Source: Bugulina stolonifera (taxonomy: Eukaryota; Bryozoa; Gymnolaemata; Cheilostomatida; Bugulidae). From it: a stretch of 64,000 bases of DNA. Below are positions 11,547 through 25,544 of this stretch, in pieces. Numbering within the stretch: position 1 is the first letter of the stretch; every line of letters starts with the position of its first letter. The DNA is taken from positions 19,416,501 through 19,480,500 of the forward strand of contig OW285190.1 in NCBI GenBank assembly GCA_935421135.1, in the 5' to 3' direction. Below the pieces are notes generated by a model. That model saw only the letters and a program-made list of their open reading frames with translations, was not told where the DNA came from and did not search any database. Both the position numbers and the translations under genes were made by a program.

Positions 11547-14500
11547 CTAGCCTAGCCCGACATCCAAACACATCATCACAAGGAATCCGACTATACAGCC
11601 TGCACTGGCTAGTCTCCCATTTCCACTAAAAGAAGCAAATACGATATCTATAACGGTATTATATAATAATAACTGACAGTAACACACACTAAATAATGAT
11701 ATTACACAGTATAAAGTATTGCACTACCATCAATCAAATACCAACCAACCATCAAATATGAGGAAACTGCAGGGCTCAAAGTTTGACCCAATTCTCACAA
11801 ATAGCAGAGTGCGTCAGTAAAACCTTACATAAATAAATCATACCACTAGCTTCAGACCACAGTCCCTGTTAACAGGGGTGACCGGTGAACCAGTAGGTCA
11901 CCACTGACACTAGTTTACTGGGTCACCACTGGTTTACCGGCTCACCACTGGTTTACTGGGTTACCACTGGTTTATTGGTTTACCACTGGTTTACTGGGTT
12001 ACCACCGGTTTACTGAGTTACCATTGGTTTACTGGGTTACCACTGGTTTACTGGTTTACCACTGGTTTACTGGGTTACCACTGGTTTACTGGTTTACCAC
12101 CGGTTTACTGGGTTACCACCAGTTTACTGAGTTACCATTGGTTTACTGGGTTACCACTGGTTTACTGGTTTACCACTGGTTTACTGAGTTACCACTGGTT
12201 TACTGGGTTACCACCGGTTTACTGGGTTACCACCAGTTTACTGGGTTACCACTGGTTTACTGGTTTACCACCGATTTACTGGGTTACCACCAGTTTACTG
12301 AGTTACCATTGGTTTACTGGGTTACCACTGGTTTACTGGTTTACCACTGGTTTACTGAGTTACCACTGGTTTACTGGGTTACCACCGGTTTACTGGGTTA
12401 CCACCAGTTTACTGGGTTACCACTGGCTTTTAAATCGGAGAACATTGGTTAGACAACATCACAACAACCTTACTTCCCCTCTTCCCTTTCTTTACTTCAC
12501 CTCTTCTCTCTGCCCCCTCCCTGACTTTCTATGTCATTAATTAGTAAACTAGTACATGGGTGGGGGTAGGAGCGGCTAACAGGTACAGCTATTACCAGTG
12601 ATAACACAGGTACAACTATTACCAGTGATAACACAGGTATAACTACTACCAGTGGTAACATAAGTATTACACATGTAGGTGTATGCTATTTACAGAAGTA
12701 GAGGCAGTGGGAGATGAATCCCTTGTCTTGCACTCACCAAGTCTGTGCCTCAGGAATGACATCATCAACAACTACAAATATCATAGCACCAGCAGCGAAT
12801 GAGAGGGCGTACGGCAGCAGAGGTTCAGCCAATGAGACGGCGAGACATCCCAGAATTCCAGCTATCGGTTCTACCATTCCACTTAACTGTCCGTACCTAG
12901 AAGATGAGTCAATTGTGAGTCACCACCAGTACTACAATTCGTACGATGTGCAGTCATTTTGATTTACTGATGAACGGCTGCATTTGATGTGATTGACCTT
13001 TGACCTCTCCTTGAACACTTTTAGTTTATACTTGATGCTATAATGCTCTAGACTGTGATCCAACAAATTTCAGGCCATTGGCAAGGCCATGGTAGAGGAG
13101 TAGCTGGTGAGGTATGCATACAAGTGGCAATGAATTACTATGTGGTACAGAAACACTTGAGAATTTAGAGAAGGTGGAATGCTGCAGGCAGGAGGTGGGT
13201 AAGCGGTGAGTTGGATCAGGTAGAGGGAACTCATTGGCTGAGAGGGTAAAGTATGTACTGGATAGAGAATATACATGTACATTGTATAATATACATGTAT
13301 ATAATCCAACCAGTCAGTAGCATATTATATACAAATCTACTAGTTACTAGTATAATATGATTTATTACACTGTAGATAATAGAATCTATGTCATGTACAC
13401 TATAGACTAGAGTGTCTAATATTCACACATTACATAGAGACTAAACAGTGTAGTATAGCTGTGCAGCTATTTAGATCAGAAGAATTTTTATTTGATAGAC
13501 AAAAAATTCGACATGGCATCGCCTCAGTGAAAATATTTTAAATTAAATGCAACTCTGATCCTATTAGGAGGGGGGGGGGTATGAGCCCACCACACATAGT
13601 TTGAAAGGAAGATATACCTAAGGTCATGATACTTGAGGTGTCAGTCTATTTCCAGCTGATAGTTGACCTTCATTCTGCTATCAGCTGTGAATGGTATCTA
13701 TATGTACTTTCACTATGCAGTCCTACATATATACCATTACATATACATATATTATATGATACCACAATTTAGTCAAAATATCAATTAATATTCATGTGTT
13801 TGATTGCTTGAACTATTGTCTATATTACTCCTTTATTTTATTACTATGTATTATTATCTTTATGGATTTAGTAGTGGAACTAAATATACAAGCTTTCAGA
13901 GAGGATAACTCTAGTGTACAGACAGACATGAAGACGGATGGACAGACGGACAGACAGAGAGACGGACGGACAGACAGACATATGGCACCTAACAGAGATA
14001 TCGACTAGACCTGACCAGTGATCATATATTAGACTACTATAAAGTTGTGATTAGTAAAAGTGGCTCTACTATTACTATACACATGTACATACACTGTATT
14101 ATAATGTGTGTCATACTAGTATTATAGTAACAGGTCTCGCCTACCAAACTGTATTTATGTAATGCATATTTTACATGCCTGTATAATCAAACCAAGCCAT
14201 TAATTATACAAGGCTGACAAAATATAATGACTTTGGCCACAGATACCCACAGGTACCCACACGCACCCAGTTCTCACCCTGTGAATGCTTACAACATTCA
14301 AACAATATACAATGTTTTGACATTAGTATTCACCCACTAGAGTCAGGTATTCTGAGCTGGTGAAAAGATGGAGAATGTTGAAAGCATTCCTCACCCACCA
14401 AAGAGTTATTTGATGATGGATGATAGAAGTGACTCATGACTAACAGGTGCTGACAGCTGAATATAATATTGCTATACACAGTGTAATGTACATATTAACA

Positions 14501-17500
14501 CTAATATCTGATAACTAAATACCTACCAATATATTATACCAATGTATTATAAACATGTATATGATTAAAATAAAAACTTGCTTCCAGTGTCTTTATTATA
14601 ATATACACAACACAACACAACACAACACAACACAACACAACACAACACAACACAACACAACACAACACAACACAACACAACACAACACAACATATTACAT
14701 GTACATTATTTTAAGTATAATCTTATTTCAAACTCACCAGAAACTTTTTAAAGGAGAGAATCCAGCGGCTCGTAAAGGAAGACTAACAGCCAGACCTTCT
14801 GGAAAGTTCTGTATACCAATTCCTAGAGCGAGATTCCTTTAACAAAACCAACTAGTTAGGCAAAGGAGAGTAGGATATTTTGCATGGAAACAAGGCTAAT
14901 AATAGATATACTAAACACTGGCTATCTTACAAGACCTGTACTGTATAGCTAGTCGAGCAGTTGGTAGTTGTTACTACTTACTAGTACTGTATAGCTAGTC
15001 GAGCAGTCGGTAGTTGTTACTACTTACTAGTACTGTATAGCTAGTCGAGCAGTTGGTAGAAGTTACTAGTACTGTATAGTTAGTAGAGGAGTTGGTAGTA
15101 GTTACTAGTACTGTATAGCTAGTCGAGCAGTTGGTAGAAGTTACTAGTACTGTATAGCTAGTCGAGCAGTTGGTAGTAGTTACTAGTACTGTATAGCTAG
15201 TCGAGCAGTTGGTAGAAATAGAGATAAAAAGCTTCCTTCACAGTTGTTGAAGCTCTTGATATACATGTAAATATTGGCCAATTCAAAGTGGAGGGAAAAC
15301 AACTCCAAACTGATGACACATGATTTTGGTGAGAGAGAATAATCCAGCAAGGGCCGTTAATGTAGAGTAACACATGTGACTCACCTAGCATTAGCAAATG
15401 TAGCAGATGTAGAGTAACACATGTGACTCACCTAGCATTAGCGAACGTAGCAGTTGAACTTTTTCCAATTGCTCCAAACCCAACTCCCACAGCTAGACCC
15501 TCTGTTAATATAATTACATAGCTTTAGGAGTTGTCTTCTAATGCACAAAGAGAAGACAGGGGCAGCCAACTCCTAATTAACTGCAGAGTTTAGACAACAC
15601 AGTAATGGAATAGGATTTGAAGAGTCAGACACAGTGTATTGTTTATTCCATCTGATACTAAGGGATAACTATAAATGGATGCAGAAGAGTAGCTGCTTTG
15701 ATCATCTAAACACAATACTAGGAGATAAAATACTAGTACAGTCTGTGTCTACCTGGTCAAGTGTGTAAGTTATTGTTGACTGACTCCACGTACACTTGAG
15801 TGATCTTAATTGTATTCATAGCATATACTTACAGTGTAACATATCAGGTTGACTTAGGAATTACCAACACTCAAACTATACCTAGTGAAACAGGTGTATA
15901 TACAATGTACAGGTACCTGGTATATTGTGTACTGTAATAGCAATGATAAGCAGAAGAATTCTCTGCCAGCTAGCCTGACGCCTTCTTTTATCATCTTCAT
16001 CATCAAGGGTGGGTGTACGGCCAACCTCACTCTCCGTGTCCGAAGCAGTGGACCCTTTCCTTAGTCTTCTAGTAAGCTGTTGTTTATCTATCCATGGGTA
16101 ATATACATGTGCAGTAAAGATATGCACAAGTAAAGCAACCAATCATAGGAGAGACGAGACACTTGTCTTATATTCATATTTGTAAGTCATCTATGTAGTT
16201 ATTGTGTGTGTTATTTTAATCCAATATTCCACAATGAAATAAATGCTAAATGTTCATTGATATGACCTACAGCATGGTACTTTGGTGGCAATATATCGGT
16301 AAGATCATATACGAGTACACAATATATACACACTATATACACACTATATACACACTATATACACACTATATACACACTGTATACACACTATATACACACT
16401 ATATACACACTATATACACACTATATACACACTATATACCCATTATATACACACTATATACACACTATATACACACTATATACACACTATACACACACTG
16501 TATACACACTATATACCCACTATATACACACTATATACACACTGTATACACACTATATACACACTATATACACACTATATACCCACTATATACACACTAT
16601 ATACACACTATATACACACTATATACACACTATATACACACTATATACACACTATATACACACTATATACACACTATATACACACTATATACCCACTATA
16701 TACACACTATATACACACTATATACACACTATATACACACTATACACACACTGTACACACACTATATACCCACTATATACACACTATATACACACTGTAT
16801 ACACACTATATACACACTATATACACACTATATACCCACTATATACACACTATATACACACTATATACCCACTATATACACACTATATACACACTATATA
16901 CACACTGTATACACACTATATACACACTATATACCCACTATATACACACTATATACACACTATATACACACTATATACACACTATATACACACTATATAC
17001 CCACTATATACACACTATATACACACTATATACACACTATATACACACTATATACCCACTATATACACACTATATACACACTATATACACACTATATACA
17101 CACTGTACACACACTGTATACACACTATACACACACTGTATACACACTATATACACACTATATACACACTATATACACACTATATACACACTATATACAC
17201 ACTATATACCCACTATATACCCACTATATACACACTATATACACACTATATACACACTATATACACACTATATACACACTATATACACACTATATAGTGT
17301 ATATAGTGTGTATATAGTGTGTATATAGTGGGTATATAGTGTGTATATAGTGTGTATATAGTGTGTATACAGTGTGTATATAGTGTGTATATAGTGGGTA
17401 TATAGTGTGTGTACAGTGTGTGTATAGTGTGTATATAGTGTGTATATAGTGTGTATATAGTGTGTATATAGTGGGTATATAGTGTGTATATAGTGTGTAT

Positions 17501-20500
17501 ATAGTGTGTATATAGTGTGTATATAGTGTGTATACAGTGTGTATATAGTGTGTATGTAGTGTGTATATAGTGTGTATATAGTGTGTATATATTGTGTATA
17601 TAGTGTGTATATAGTGTGTATATAGTGGGTATATAGTGTGTATATAGTGTGTATACACACTATATACACACTATATACACACTATATACCCACTATATAC
17701 ACACTATATACACACTATATACACAATATATACACACTATATACACACTATATACACACTATATACACACTACATACACACTATATACACACTGTATACA
17801 CACTATATACACACTATATACACACTATATACACACTATATACACACTATATACCCACTATATACACACTATATACACACTATATACACACTATATACAC
17901 ACTATACACACACTGTACACACACTATATACCCACTATATACACACTATATACACACTGTATACACACTATATACACACTATATACACACTATATACCCA
18001 CTATATACACACTATATACACACTATATACACACTATATACACACTATATACACACTATATACCCACTATATACCCACTATATACACACTATATACACAC
18101 TGTATACACACTATATACACACTATATACACACTATATACACACTGTATACACACTTACTTTCACAAGAAGTAGATGGGATTAGAGTATCGTTGTCATCT
18201 CCTGTAGGAGCGCCGTTATCATATGACTCAGACTCCGACTGCATGGCCAATGAGATTGCAGGATCACCCTGTGAAAAGTACGGTCTATAATACAGTACAC
18301 AATAATACAGTAATACACTATACTATAATACAGTACGGTCTATAATACAGTAATACACTATACTATAATACAGTACGGTCTATAATACAGTACGGTATAT
18401 AATACAGTACACTATAATACAGTAATACCCTATAGTATAATACGGTACACTATAATGCAATAGAGTAAATAGTAATACAACAAGTTTAATACGTACTGCT
18501 GTAGAATAATAAATAAACTAATTTCTGATCCTTTTGGAGCCACAATTTGGTAGTTCCAATCATGTGAATATTTTGATTGAAGTTGTCACCCCTTTTTCAG
18601 CTACAAGGGCAACAACTCCAGTCAGAGAGTTTACATGACTAGATACCATATTTAGTGTGATTGTCTTCTGTGGAGTATGAATGCTACATGCATGTTGATT
18701 ATAAAGAATCAATGAACACTGTCTACAATATGGCCAAAGAGAAAGTACAAACCAAGTGTGGGAGGAGCTGATCAGCACCCCAAACAAACAGAGCTCCAAG
18801 GAGAAACCCAAAAGCTACGGGAATGAAAGCCCATTCACCCGAGTCACCATATACACCAGAGAGTTCCGCCATCTCTATAGCTGGTGCTAGCAGTGACCAA
18901 TAGGAAGCAGCCGTCATTACCTGGTAACATGAGTACATTATGGTAAGTGCATACATGCATTATTGCTGGGTAACACAAGTATGCCCTAAATTAGCACGGG
19001 TGTATTTATAGTTGCTAGGTAACAAATTCAGCACACCATGTGAGGTTAACTGAAAAACACCCCTGGCATGCTCACTTTCCCAAGATATGATATTAACTTT
19101 TGTAGCCACTCAAGTTTTGACCTGATTGAACTGTAGTCCAATTATATATCGTCATTGAAAGCTTGTTATTTGAAGGTACAGTATATTATTAACTTGAGGG
19201 GAACATAGTTATAATGAGTCATATACCGAACCTGCCACTATCTTAGCAGCAGAGTAGTGACTTACCCCAGCTGCAAAACCCAGACTCCCATCCAGTACTT
19301 CTCTCTAAAAATATACAAATACGATGGATGAGAATAATGCTAAGGTTAATCCAGCTACACCAAAAGTCTCCAGTCAGCCCAATCACCAATATGAAGCTCT
19401 CTAGCCTTCAATATAACATAAGCCATGTCAAAGAATGATGGTCTTTGACCTTCCTGAGGCGCTTACTCTAAATTATGTTAATTGAAGACAAGACAACTCT
19501 AATGTTAAAAAACTGATGATGATTTGATTATAACTGAAAGAAAATTCTTGGTCATAGAGCATGGCAAGGAAGTCTGACTAGTTTCTGGACTAGTCGTACA
19601 TGTAGATAACTGACTGTAAAAAGTGTTACCAAAATCTATACAGCTTCAACTTGTTTCCTGTTGTCCTTATGCAGATGAAGTTAGTGAATTCAACCAATTA
19701 GGGCTCACAGCCTTGTCTTTGGTGTTGAGATAGCAATCTTTGGATTTCGAAATATGTATTCATTGACTGGTTACTATGTATTTTAGCATCTTATTAACTA
19801 AGCAAGTTATGACGCATTGGCCTGTACACAGTGGGATAGGATCTATCACCTTTTGTAACATTGGGCTAGATTAATCAGCATTGGTGCATTGATATCATTT
19901 GTGCCTGGGACTGTCCAAAGTTAGACGAGAGGCCGTGAGCTTCCACAGAACAGTTTCATTGTTTGTCGGCACGGCTCTATAAGCAATGTACAATGTACAG
20001 TACCAGCTAACCAGTGGCATCAATCAACATCCAGCCAATAATCAAAACTGATTTTTAGTGTTATATAATTGGAGCCGTTGTAACTAACATCAACAAATCC
20101 CACCATTTCTCCGTGACGCCGGGGACTAAAAAGACCAACATGTTGGTCTTTGCATAGGTGAACAAACGGTTTGCTCTAATATGAGATTCCGTAGGCCAAA
20201 AGTGAACAAGTGGCCCCTCGCATAGCCAATACTATGCAGTTTCAATACCCCTTCAAAGGAGATGGTGAGGCAGGCCATAGCAATAAGATAATGTGGCATT
20301 GAAAGCACCCAGCACAGAGATTGATGGGAATACTGAAGTGAACCAGTAGTTAGTTCTTTAGCTTTGTCTACAGCAGAAGTAATAGCCTTAGGGCCAACTT
20401 TGAGAGAGGCTACACTAGATTGTTCGCTTAAATGAATGCGCTTGAGTTATTCCCAAAATTTTTGTCAGCTGAACCACTCTCTGCAAATCTGAGTCAACAC

Positions 20501-22813
20501 AGTTAGTTTTGCTGTAGTTGCTAGGGCAGGTTTGTTCTCTGTTAAGGCTAAACTGAACTCTTTCTTTTTTAACGTGTCTAAGACCAGAACATTGCCTCGG
20601 AGTGGTATAAAAGCTATATAACACAATTGTGAGTGCTTCACATGAATAATACAATGCAGATAATGCAAGGAACATATATATATAGATGTATATAATTTTT
20701 ATATAGGCGCATGAAGGCTATATATACAGTGGTGTTCTTTGAAATGAGACCGCTCCTATATGAAATGATAGAGAAAACTCAGGAGAATATTATTATCATC
20801 ATGAGCCTCTCTGTTTAGAAGTATTTTTAAGCATATTCATCAGATGGTAGCGAGATGTTATTATGCCAACATCCACCGAAATCAAGTTACTTGGAACGAT
20901 GGCTATAAAACAATAATAAATTGTGCTGACATTGTGTAATCCCACTGTTCCATTGTGTGATTATATGGCATGTGATTTGATGCCTTTTTTCTGCTGTTTG
21001 AGCCTGGGTTTGATTAAACTTAAACCACTATTCCAAATCACTTAGCTGAACATGAATCATTATCTACCTATACAAGGAAAGGAGGGCTCTACAAAAGACT
21101 TCAGAAGCAACCAGGTGTACTCAAACTTGTGTTTTAACTACAATAAGGATCTGGAAAATCAAGATGTCAAGAAAAGAGATAAAGAAGTAAACACTGCCTA
21201 GTGAACCAAGGAGTTCATTGTGCCATAGTTCATCTCTCACTCACTGACCGTAAGCTGACCAGTAAAGAGTTGAGAGAGAGCATGTAGGCTATACATATAG
21301 GCCTATATGCTGTAGCGTAACCTGCAATATACAATTGACAATCTATTCCTAGCCTACTACGATCCTGGAACAATGAAACTTCACACCTATATAAGAGGTC
21401 TGACTGGCATTACATGAACATTGAATTCATAATTACTTTTATTGAATGCCTATATACTTGTCTTTATCTACATGTCTATAACTACTAAGCTACATTACAC
21501 TTTTGTACATTGACTATTGCACTCCTTTTTCTCTACTAGGACTACAATCATATTCTTGGTGATGCCTTTTTGACAATACATCCTTATCAGGTACCATATT
21601 TTGCAGCACTTAAATTACTGCATAACTTCGATAATGCTCCGAGATCATCTTTACACTTATATTTGTAACATGGACCTTTCCTAGTCTGAATTCAATTCAT
21701 GATAGATAGGAAATCTTTCATCACGGAAAAGAAGCATTTTAGTATAGGCCTATAAATAGTGCATTTTTCACTTCTAGCTCCAGTAGCTTGTGGATGACCA
21801 ATAAAGGAACAGCTTATTCTATGTAGCGGCCTCATACTAAACAGTGTATGTACAAGTATCTGTCTGGACTTGGAATCTCCAGGACTGTAACTAGGGCCGT
21901 TCCTACTGTAGTGAGGCATTCGTCTTTGGACCCATGCCTCTGACAGCCTAGCATCGGAGTCGTACCCACAGCAGCCTGTTGTAAAATTCTGCCTCTACTC
22001 CCTATATGGTGCCGAAGACTACCTCCCCCACCTGCAGCCCAAGCGTCAGAATGGGTTATAAGGGCAAGTAGCTAGTGTCTGCCTGGTTAGCTTTGCTAGG
22101 TGGCGCTCTTGTCATGTGTTGAACAGCTGTGCCTGTCCTTGCAACCCAGCCGGACACAACAATACTATTTACATGTATAATAATAAATTATAATGTATGT
22201 ATGTATGCATATGTATATGGATGCTGTGGCTCAGGCCACAACAGCATATTTATACTACACTTTATTATTTATTTATTAGAACAAAATAAATAAAAAGCAC
22301 GTGTGAAGCTTTATTAATTATACCCATAATTAAAAATTAAAAAACAATGTGAAAATCAAAATTTAATTTATAGTGCAATTATCGATTCATTATTAGAATT
22401 AATTTACAAATTTAATTATACTATTGATCAATAAAACATACTAAGTAAAAATTCATTACTTATATTATATTTAATATTAGTGTATAAAAAATATAATAAA
22501 ATTAATAATATAAATGTAAATACAAAAGTAAAATTAACTTTAACAAATTTAAAATTGTAATATTAAATATAATATTGTCATATTTATATAACAATACTCT
22601 ATTTAACAGTGTAATTTTGAATTTATTGAAATTAACAAGCTAATTTTAAAGAAAATTTTATTATTTAAAAGTTTAGTTTAGAGTCATAGATTAATTAAAA
22701 GTTACCTTTCCACTGTGAAACACGAATACTAATGCAGAGCCTAACGCAGTGAGTCCCCAAGTGAAAAATGTGCCTAGAGTGGCTTGCAAAAAAGGACTAG
22801 TCCCTGCAATCAT
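11547..22813 (-). CDS. SLC39A11: zinc transporter ZIP11 (SLC39A11), 9 exons
   Basis: This encodes a ZIP-family (SLC39) metal importer of the ZIP11/GufA branch, which moves zinc across membranes. Coding exons in transcription order: 22706-22813, 19266-19304, 18753-18920, 18160-18268, 15917-16087, 15432-15501, 14738-14836, 12738-12896, 11547-11625. All junctions are GT-AG and all phases agree, giving 1,002 nt and 333 residues; human ZIP11 is about 342. The first exon carries the family N-terminus ([20 protein letters not shown]). Exon 3 has [16 protein letters not shown]. Exons 5-6 give the metal-site motif [12 protein letters not shown] (about 195-206), and exon 7 gives [15 protein letters not shown]. 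Exon 8 has [11 protein letters not shown] and DDVIPEAQ, and exon 9 ends in LDVGLG. The loop after exon 3 is acidic and Ser-rich, as in the intracellular loop of the family. Nearly every intron is loaded with tandem repeats, and exon 4's donor lies directly against the 11-bp satellite. Confidence 0.95.
11880..12430. repeat. 19-bp minisatellite TGGTTTACTGGGTTACCAC
   Basis: About 28 units of a 19-bp repeat (with GGTTTAC / GGGTTAC / GAGTTAC variants) fill most of the last SLC39A11 intron. The order of variants from about 12,116 repeats from about 12,288, so a block of roughly nine units was itself duplicated. Confidence 0.95.
12897..14737. other. SLC39A11 intron 7 with simple repeats
   Basis: The intron holds a poly-G run at about 13,567-13,577, a CAGA/GACG-rich stretch at about 13,916-13,985 and a CACAA pentanucleotide array at about 14,608-14,692 (17 copies). 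The pentanucleotide array ends some 45 bp from the exon 7 donor. Confidence 0.8.
14937..15220. repeat. about 39-bp minisatellite TAGCTAGTCGAGCAGTTGGT
   Basis: Seven copies of a unit containing TACTGTATAGCTAGTCGAGC lie in the intron between exons 6 and 7 of SLC39A11. Copies differ by small indels around GTTACTACTTACTAG. Confidence 0.92.
15359..15453 (-). repeat. 47-bp duplication of the SLC39A11 exon 6 donor
   Basis: The last 22 or so bases of exon 6 with their donor (GCTAATGCTAG|GTGAGTCAC) are repeated once, directly downstream in the intron. The intronic copy (15,359-15,405) keeps both the exon-like sequence and a perfect donor. Using it would add 47 nt and shift the frame, so it is a decoy site as far as the protein goes. 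Confidence 0.9.
16318..18155. repeat. 11-bp satellite CACTATATACA with an inverted block
   Basis: About 165 units of the 11-bp repeat CACTATATACA fill the intron between exons 4 and 5 of SLC39A11. From about 17,296 to 17,651 the strand is reversed (TGTATATAGTG), so the array reads forward, inverse, forward, with two palindromic switch points. On the minus strand the array starts inside the exon 4 donor region (GTAAGTGTGTATACAGTGTG). The long Tyr/Thr/His-rich frames in it are artefacts. Confidence 0.97.
18285..18440. repeat. short repeats of CTATAATACAGTA
   Basis: About ten irregular copies of TATAATACAGTA-like sequence lie just upstream (minus strand) of the SLC39A11 exon 4 acceptor. Confidence 0.8.
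19305..22254. other. SLC39A11 intron 1, degraded inserted DNA suspected
   Basis: Open frames on the minus strand at 20,126-20,675 and 21,692-21,919 have ordinary amino-acid composition but lack starts, splice context or a domain I recognise. The stretch around 21,900-22,150 is more GC-rich than its surroundings. This looks like remnants of inserted elements, but I could not name a family. Confidence 0.35.
22255..22700. other. extremely AT-rich block
   Basis: Around 440 bp consist almost only of A and T, built from TTAATTA and AAATTTA-like words, and lie right beside the donor of SLC39A11 exon 1. It is likely an ordinary AT-rich intron segment; a matrix-attachment role is possible but not shown. 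Confidence 0.6.
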
Positions 22814-23404
22814 AATGAGAATATCTGTTGAAATTTAGACCAAAATGCAATAAATCAAACAAACTCAAACTATTGATACTGAAACAAAAATTCTGTTAGG
22901 AAAACCACAGCAATCAACACGTTAGCATTAGCCTTTAATCTGATAGAATGTTTACATATTGGCATTCTGAGTGGTATTGCAGAACCCCCATCTTGTTTTA
23001 AACAACAAAGTAAAACCTAGTCTACAATTGAAGAAGAAGGAGATATTTATGATAATGTTATAATCATAGAGTTATCTCCTCTATGTTACCTCTATGGTTA
23101 TAATGTACCAAATACTTTTCTAATCTTCACAAAAGATGAGAGTTCTCTTCCCTTCATTTTGTAAGTTGTCCGCTCTTACCCCCAGACCCAACACACGTAA
23201 TTATCTAGACGTTTGCTATCAGCGATACGCTGTATTATTGACCTTTTCACTGTAGCACACTGTTAGTAATGAGGCATTCAACTTGCACAATTTGTGATAA
23301 TAGAATGTTCTATCAACGACGAGTGAGTAACGACGAGTGAGTATCACATATTTAGCATTTAGCAACTACTGTTACAGCAATTCCTGTCTGATGTGAGCAG
23401 AATA

Positions 23405-23522
23405 TCGTGGGCACTAACAAGCTAAAGCTATTGGTCATAATTGGAAGTTGTCCTCTCCCAATTTAGATAAATTAGAAGAGGACAACTACTAATTATGATC
23501 AATAGCTTATAGTGCCCATGTA
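23405..23522. repeat. about 118-bp imperfect foldback
   Basis: The left arm reads GTGGGCACTAACAAGC, GGTCATAATT, GGAAGTTGTCCTCTCC. The right arm carries the inverse: GAGGACAACT, AATTATGATC and GCTTATAGTGCCCAT. The arms are roughly 50 nt with several mismatches, a compact MITE-like hairpin without coding capacity. Confidence 0.8.
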
Positions 23523-23989
23523 GCAAATAGTTGCTACCTGGAACGGAATTGAGTTCTCCTGCTCTACATCCAAACAGACTCCAGAGGCAGAGCTTAAAAA
23601 CACTTAACTACACAGTCTACAATCATGATCATAATGGTGTGTGGAAACCATACAAATATAACATGCACACCAAACCTGGGTATAGTTGCATTATGGTACC
23701 ATTTTGAAGACATAGATATGTCAGAAGCGTTCCAACTGATACCTATGCTATCTTCTTGAGTCGAATTAATAACAAAGTACAATTGACACAATAATATACA
23801 TGATGTGTAGTTGTGTACTGCAAACCAGTATTAACGGCTAACAGTACTCAAACAGTGTATTAATGTTGCTCATTGTAGACGATAACAATGTGGTATGGTA
23901 GTGTTGAGCCTATTTCTGTTGTACTATGATCAAAGTTCCTACATATAAGTTTATCCAGTAAGCGATGCGCATAGTAATATGCCGTGGTC

Positions 23990-24282
23990 CTCTCAACAAA
24001 GTTGCCGGTACGCTTCTCGTCGGGCCTAAGTTCCTAGATTATCAGAACTTCTTTCTACACTCCTTTGGAGTATAAAGTCTACAGATCTACGTCGACCCTG
24101 GGCTCTTAGATGAGTCTCAGCATCGGCCTACGTCAAGATACATAATTACAAGAGCACTAACTAACTGTTCACTCTTTATGTAATGTGTGGAAGGTCACTT
24201 GGTCGTCCTCTACCAACCTCCAAGCCCTTCCCATACTCGTGTCATATCGGCACTTGTATGTAACACAGCTCAAAACATTACA
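23990..24282 (-). mobile_element. LTR-type element fragment
   Basis: About 250 bp here match the segment at 34,800-35,050: shared blocks CTACACTCCTTTGGAGTATA, TCGGCCTACGTC, ACTGTTCACTCTTTATGTAA and the same terminus AAAACATTACA. Strand is given so that the element starts TGTAATGTTTTG. It lacks the other end and all coding sequence, so it is a truncated copy. Confidence 0.6.
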
Positions 24283-24804
24283 ATATGGCTACTTTGGTAG
24301 CTATGAGTAGATGTACCAGTGTGGATAAAGATAGAATAGATATTTATCATTATACCAGCAACTTGTACACTCTGATCATAGCTGTTTACTTCATCACAAT
24401 AGTAGTTCAAATTATGTCATTACTATATTGCTGAGGATAAAACCTCCAGTACTCCAATAATTGCAAGTGTTGACCTATTTATCTGGTCTAATTATTTTGT
24501 ACTTTGTAAAATTGTCTGTATAGTAATGTAGTATTTTGGATAATTATGTTTGTTATAATATTAGGTTACGGCTTGAAGTGATAGAAAGAAACAAAATATA
24601 ACCTAGCCCTTTGGCACATTGTTGATAAGGAGGCATCTCAGCACAATTATGCACACAATCATAATTCTATTGCTTATAATGCAAAGTTGTCCTCTCCTGT
24701 TATTATTTCAACTAAAGAGAAATAGAAACTTAGAAATGAGACAAGGGGCCAGCAGGGGTGTACTCTCATTTTAATAGCTAGTTTTCCCTATACAGTCACT
24801 GTGG

Positions 24805-24868
24805 ACCCGAAAGTGTAGTGGTAGAGTGCTTGACTATCATTCATAGGGACATGGGTTCAAATAATTTA
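24805..24868 (+). other. tRNA-like sequence, tRNA relic or SINE head
   Basis: GTGTAGTGGTAGAGTGCTTG resembles a Pol III A box and D arm, and about 33 bases on GACATGGGTTCAAATA resembles a B box and T arm. The stems do not pair well and the B box lacks its final CC, so this is not a functional tRNA. It may be the 5' part of a tRNA-derived SINE. Confidence 0.3.
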
Positions 24869-25117
24869 TTTCATTTTAGTAATTCACTAATTTCTTAGCT
24901 ACTATAAGATTAAGTGGATAGCTATACAATATTAATCTGTAAGAGTGCATGTACAGCGTATCCACCTCATTTGTTTCAATTTGAACACTGTGTGCATCCA
25001 TTACTGTTTCGAGTTCTGACTGTCATTATTATGACCAATGAGTTGTTCATTATATACATGTATATACAATGATTTCACTATACAAAACCAGCTCTTGAGT
25101 TCATCTAGAAAATGTGT

Positions 25118-25310
25118 GTATATGATAATTATATAATATATTATTGAGTACATTACATTACTAAATTGTGTATATGATAATTACATAATATAATATCGAG
25201 TACATTACATTACTAAATTGTGTATATGATAATTATATAATATATTATTGAGTACATTACATTACTAAGTTGTGTATATGATAATTATATAATATATTAT
25301 TACATTACTA
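25118..25310. repeat. about 57-bp tandem repeat, 3-4 copies
   Basis: Units run from GTGTATATGATAATTATATA to GTACATTACATTACTAAATT; the last copy is shortened. Confidence 0.9.
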
Positions 25311-25544
25311 AGTTGTGATTAAAAGAAACAGCTACTAAATATCAATTAGTAGATACAAATGTCTGAATTAATGTCTTCAAAAACAACTCAAAGTTTCACA
25401 CTGCATAATAATAACAGATGCTGTTTACTGAGCATGTGAAACTATATAAGAATAGAGTAGGCAACTCCAGCATATTATAGAAAATGGAAATCTAACCATA
25501 CAGGTACAGGCAGGTCAACAATGTATTAACTATTAATAGTGCGT

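Noticed and set aside
12714..12962. Plus-strand frame of 82 codons
   Set aside because: It is the shadow of SLC39A11 exon 8 on the minus strand.
16250..18290. Long Tyr/Thr/His-rich open frames
   Set aside because: They follow the 11-bp satellite; only the piece at 18,160-18,268, on the other strand, is a real exon.
20126..20675. Retroelement polyprotein remnant
   Set aside because: Composition is plausible, but no reverse transcriptase, RNase H or integrase motif is visible.
24805..24868. Functional tRNA gene
   Set aside because: A-box and B-box-like words are present but the acceptor and anticodon stems do not form.
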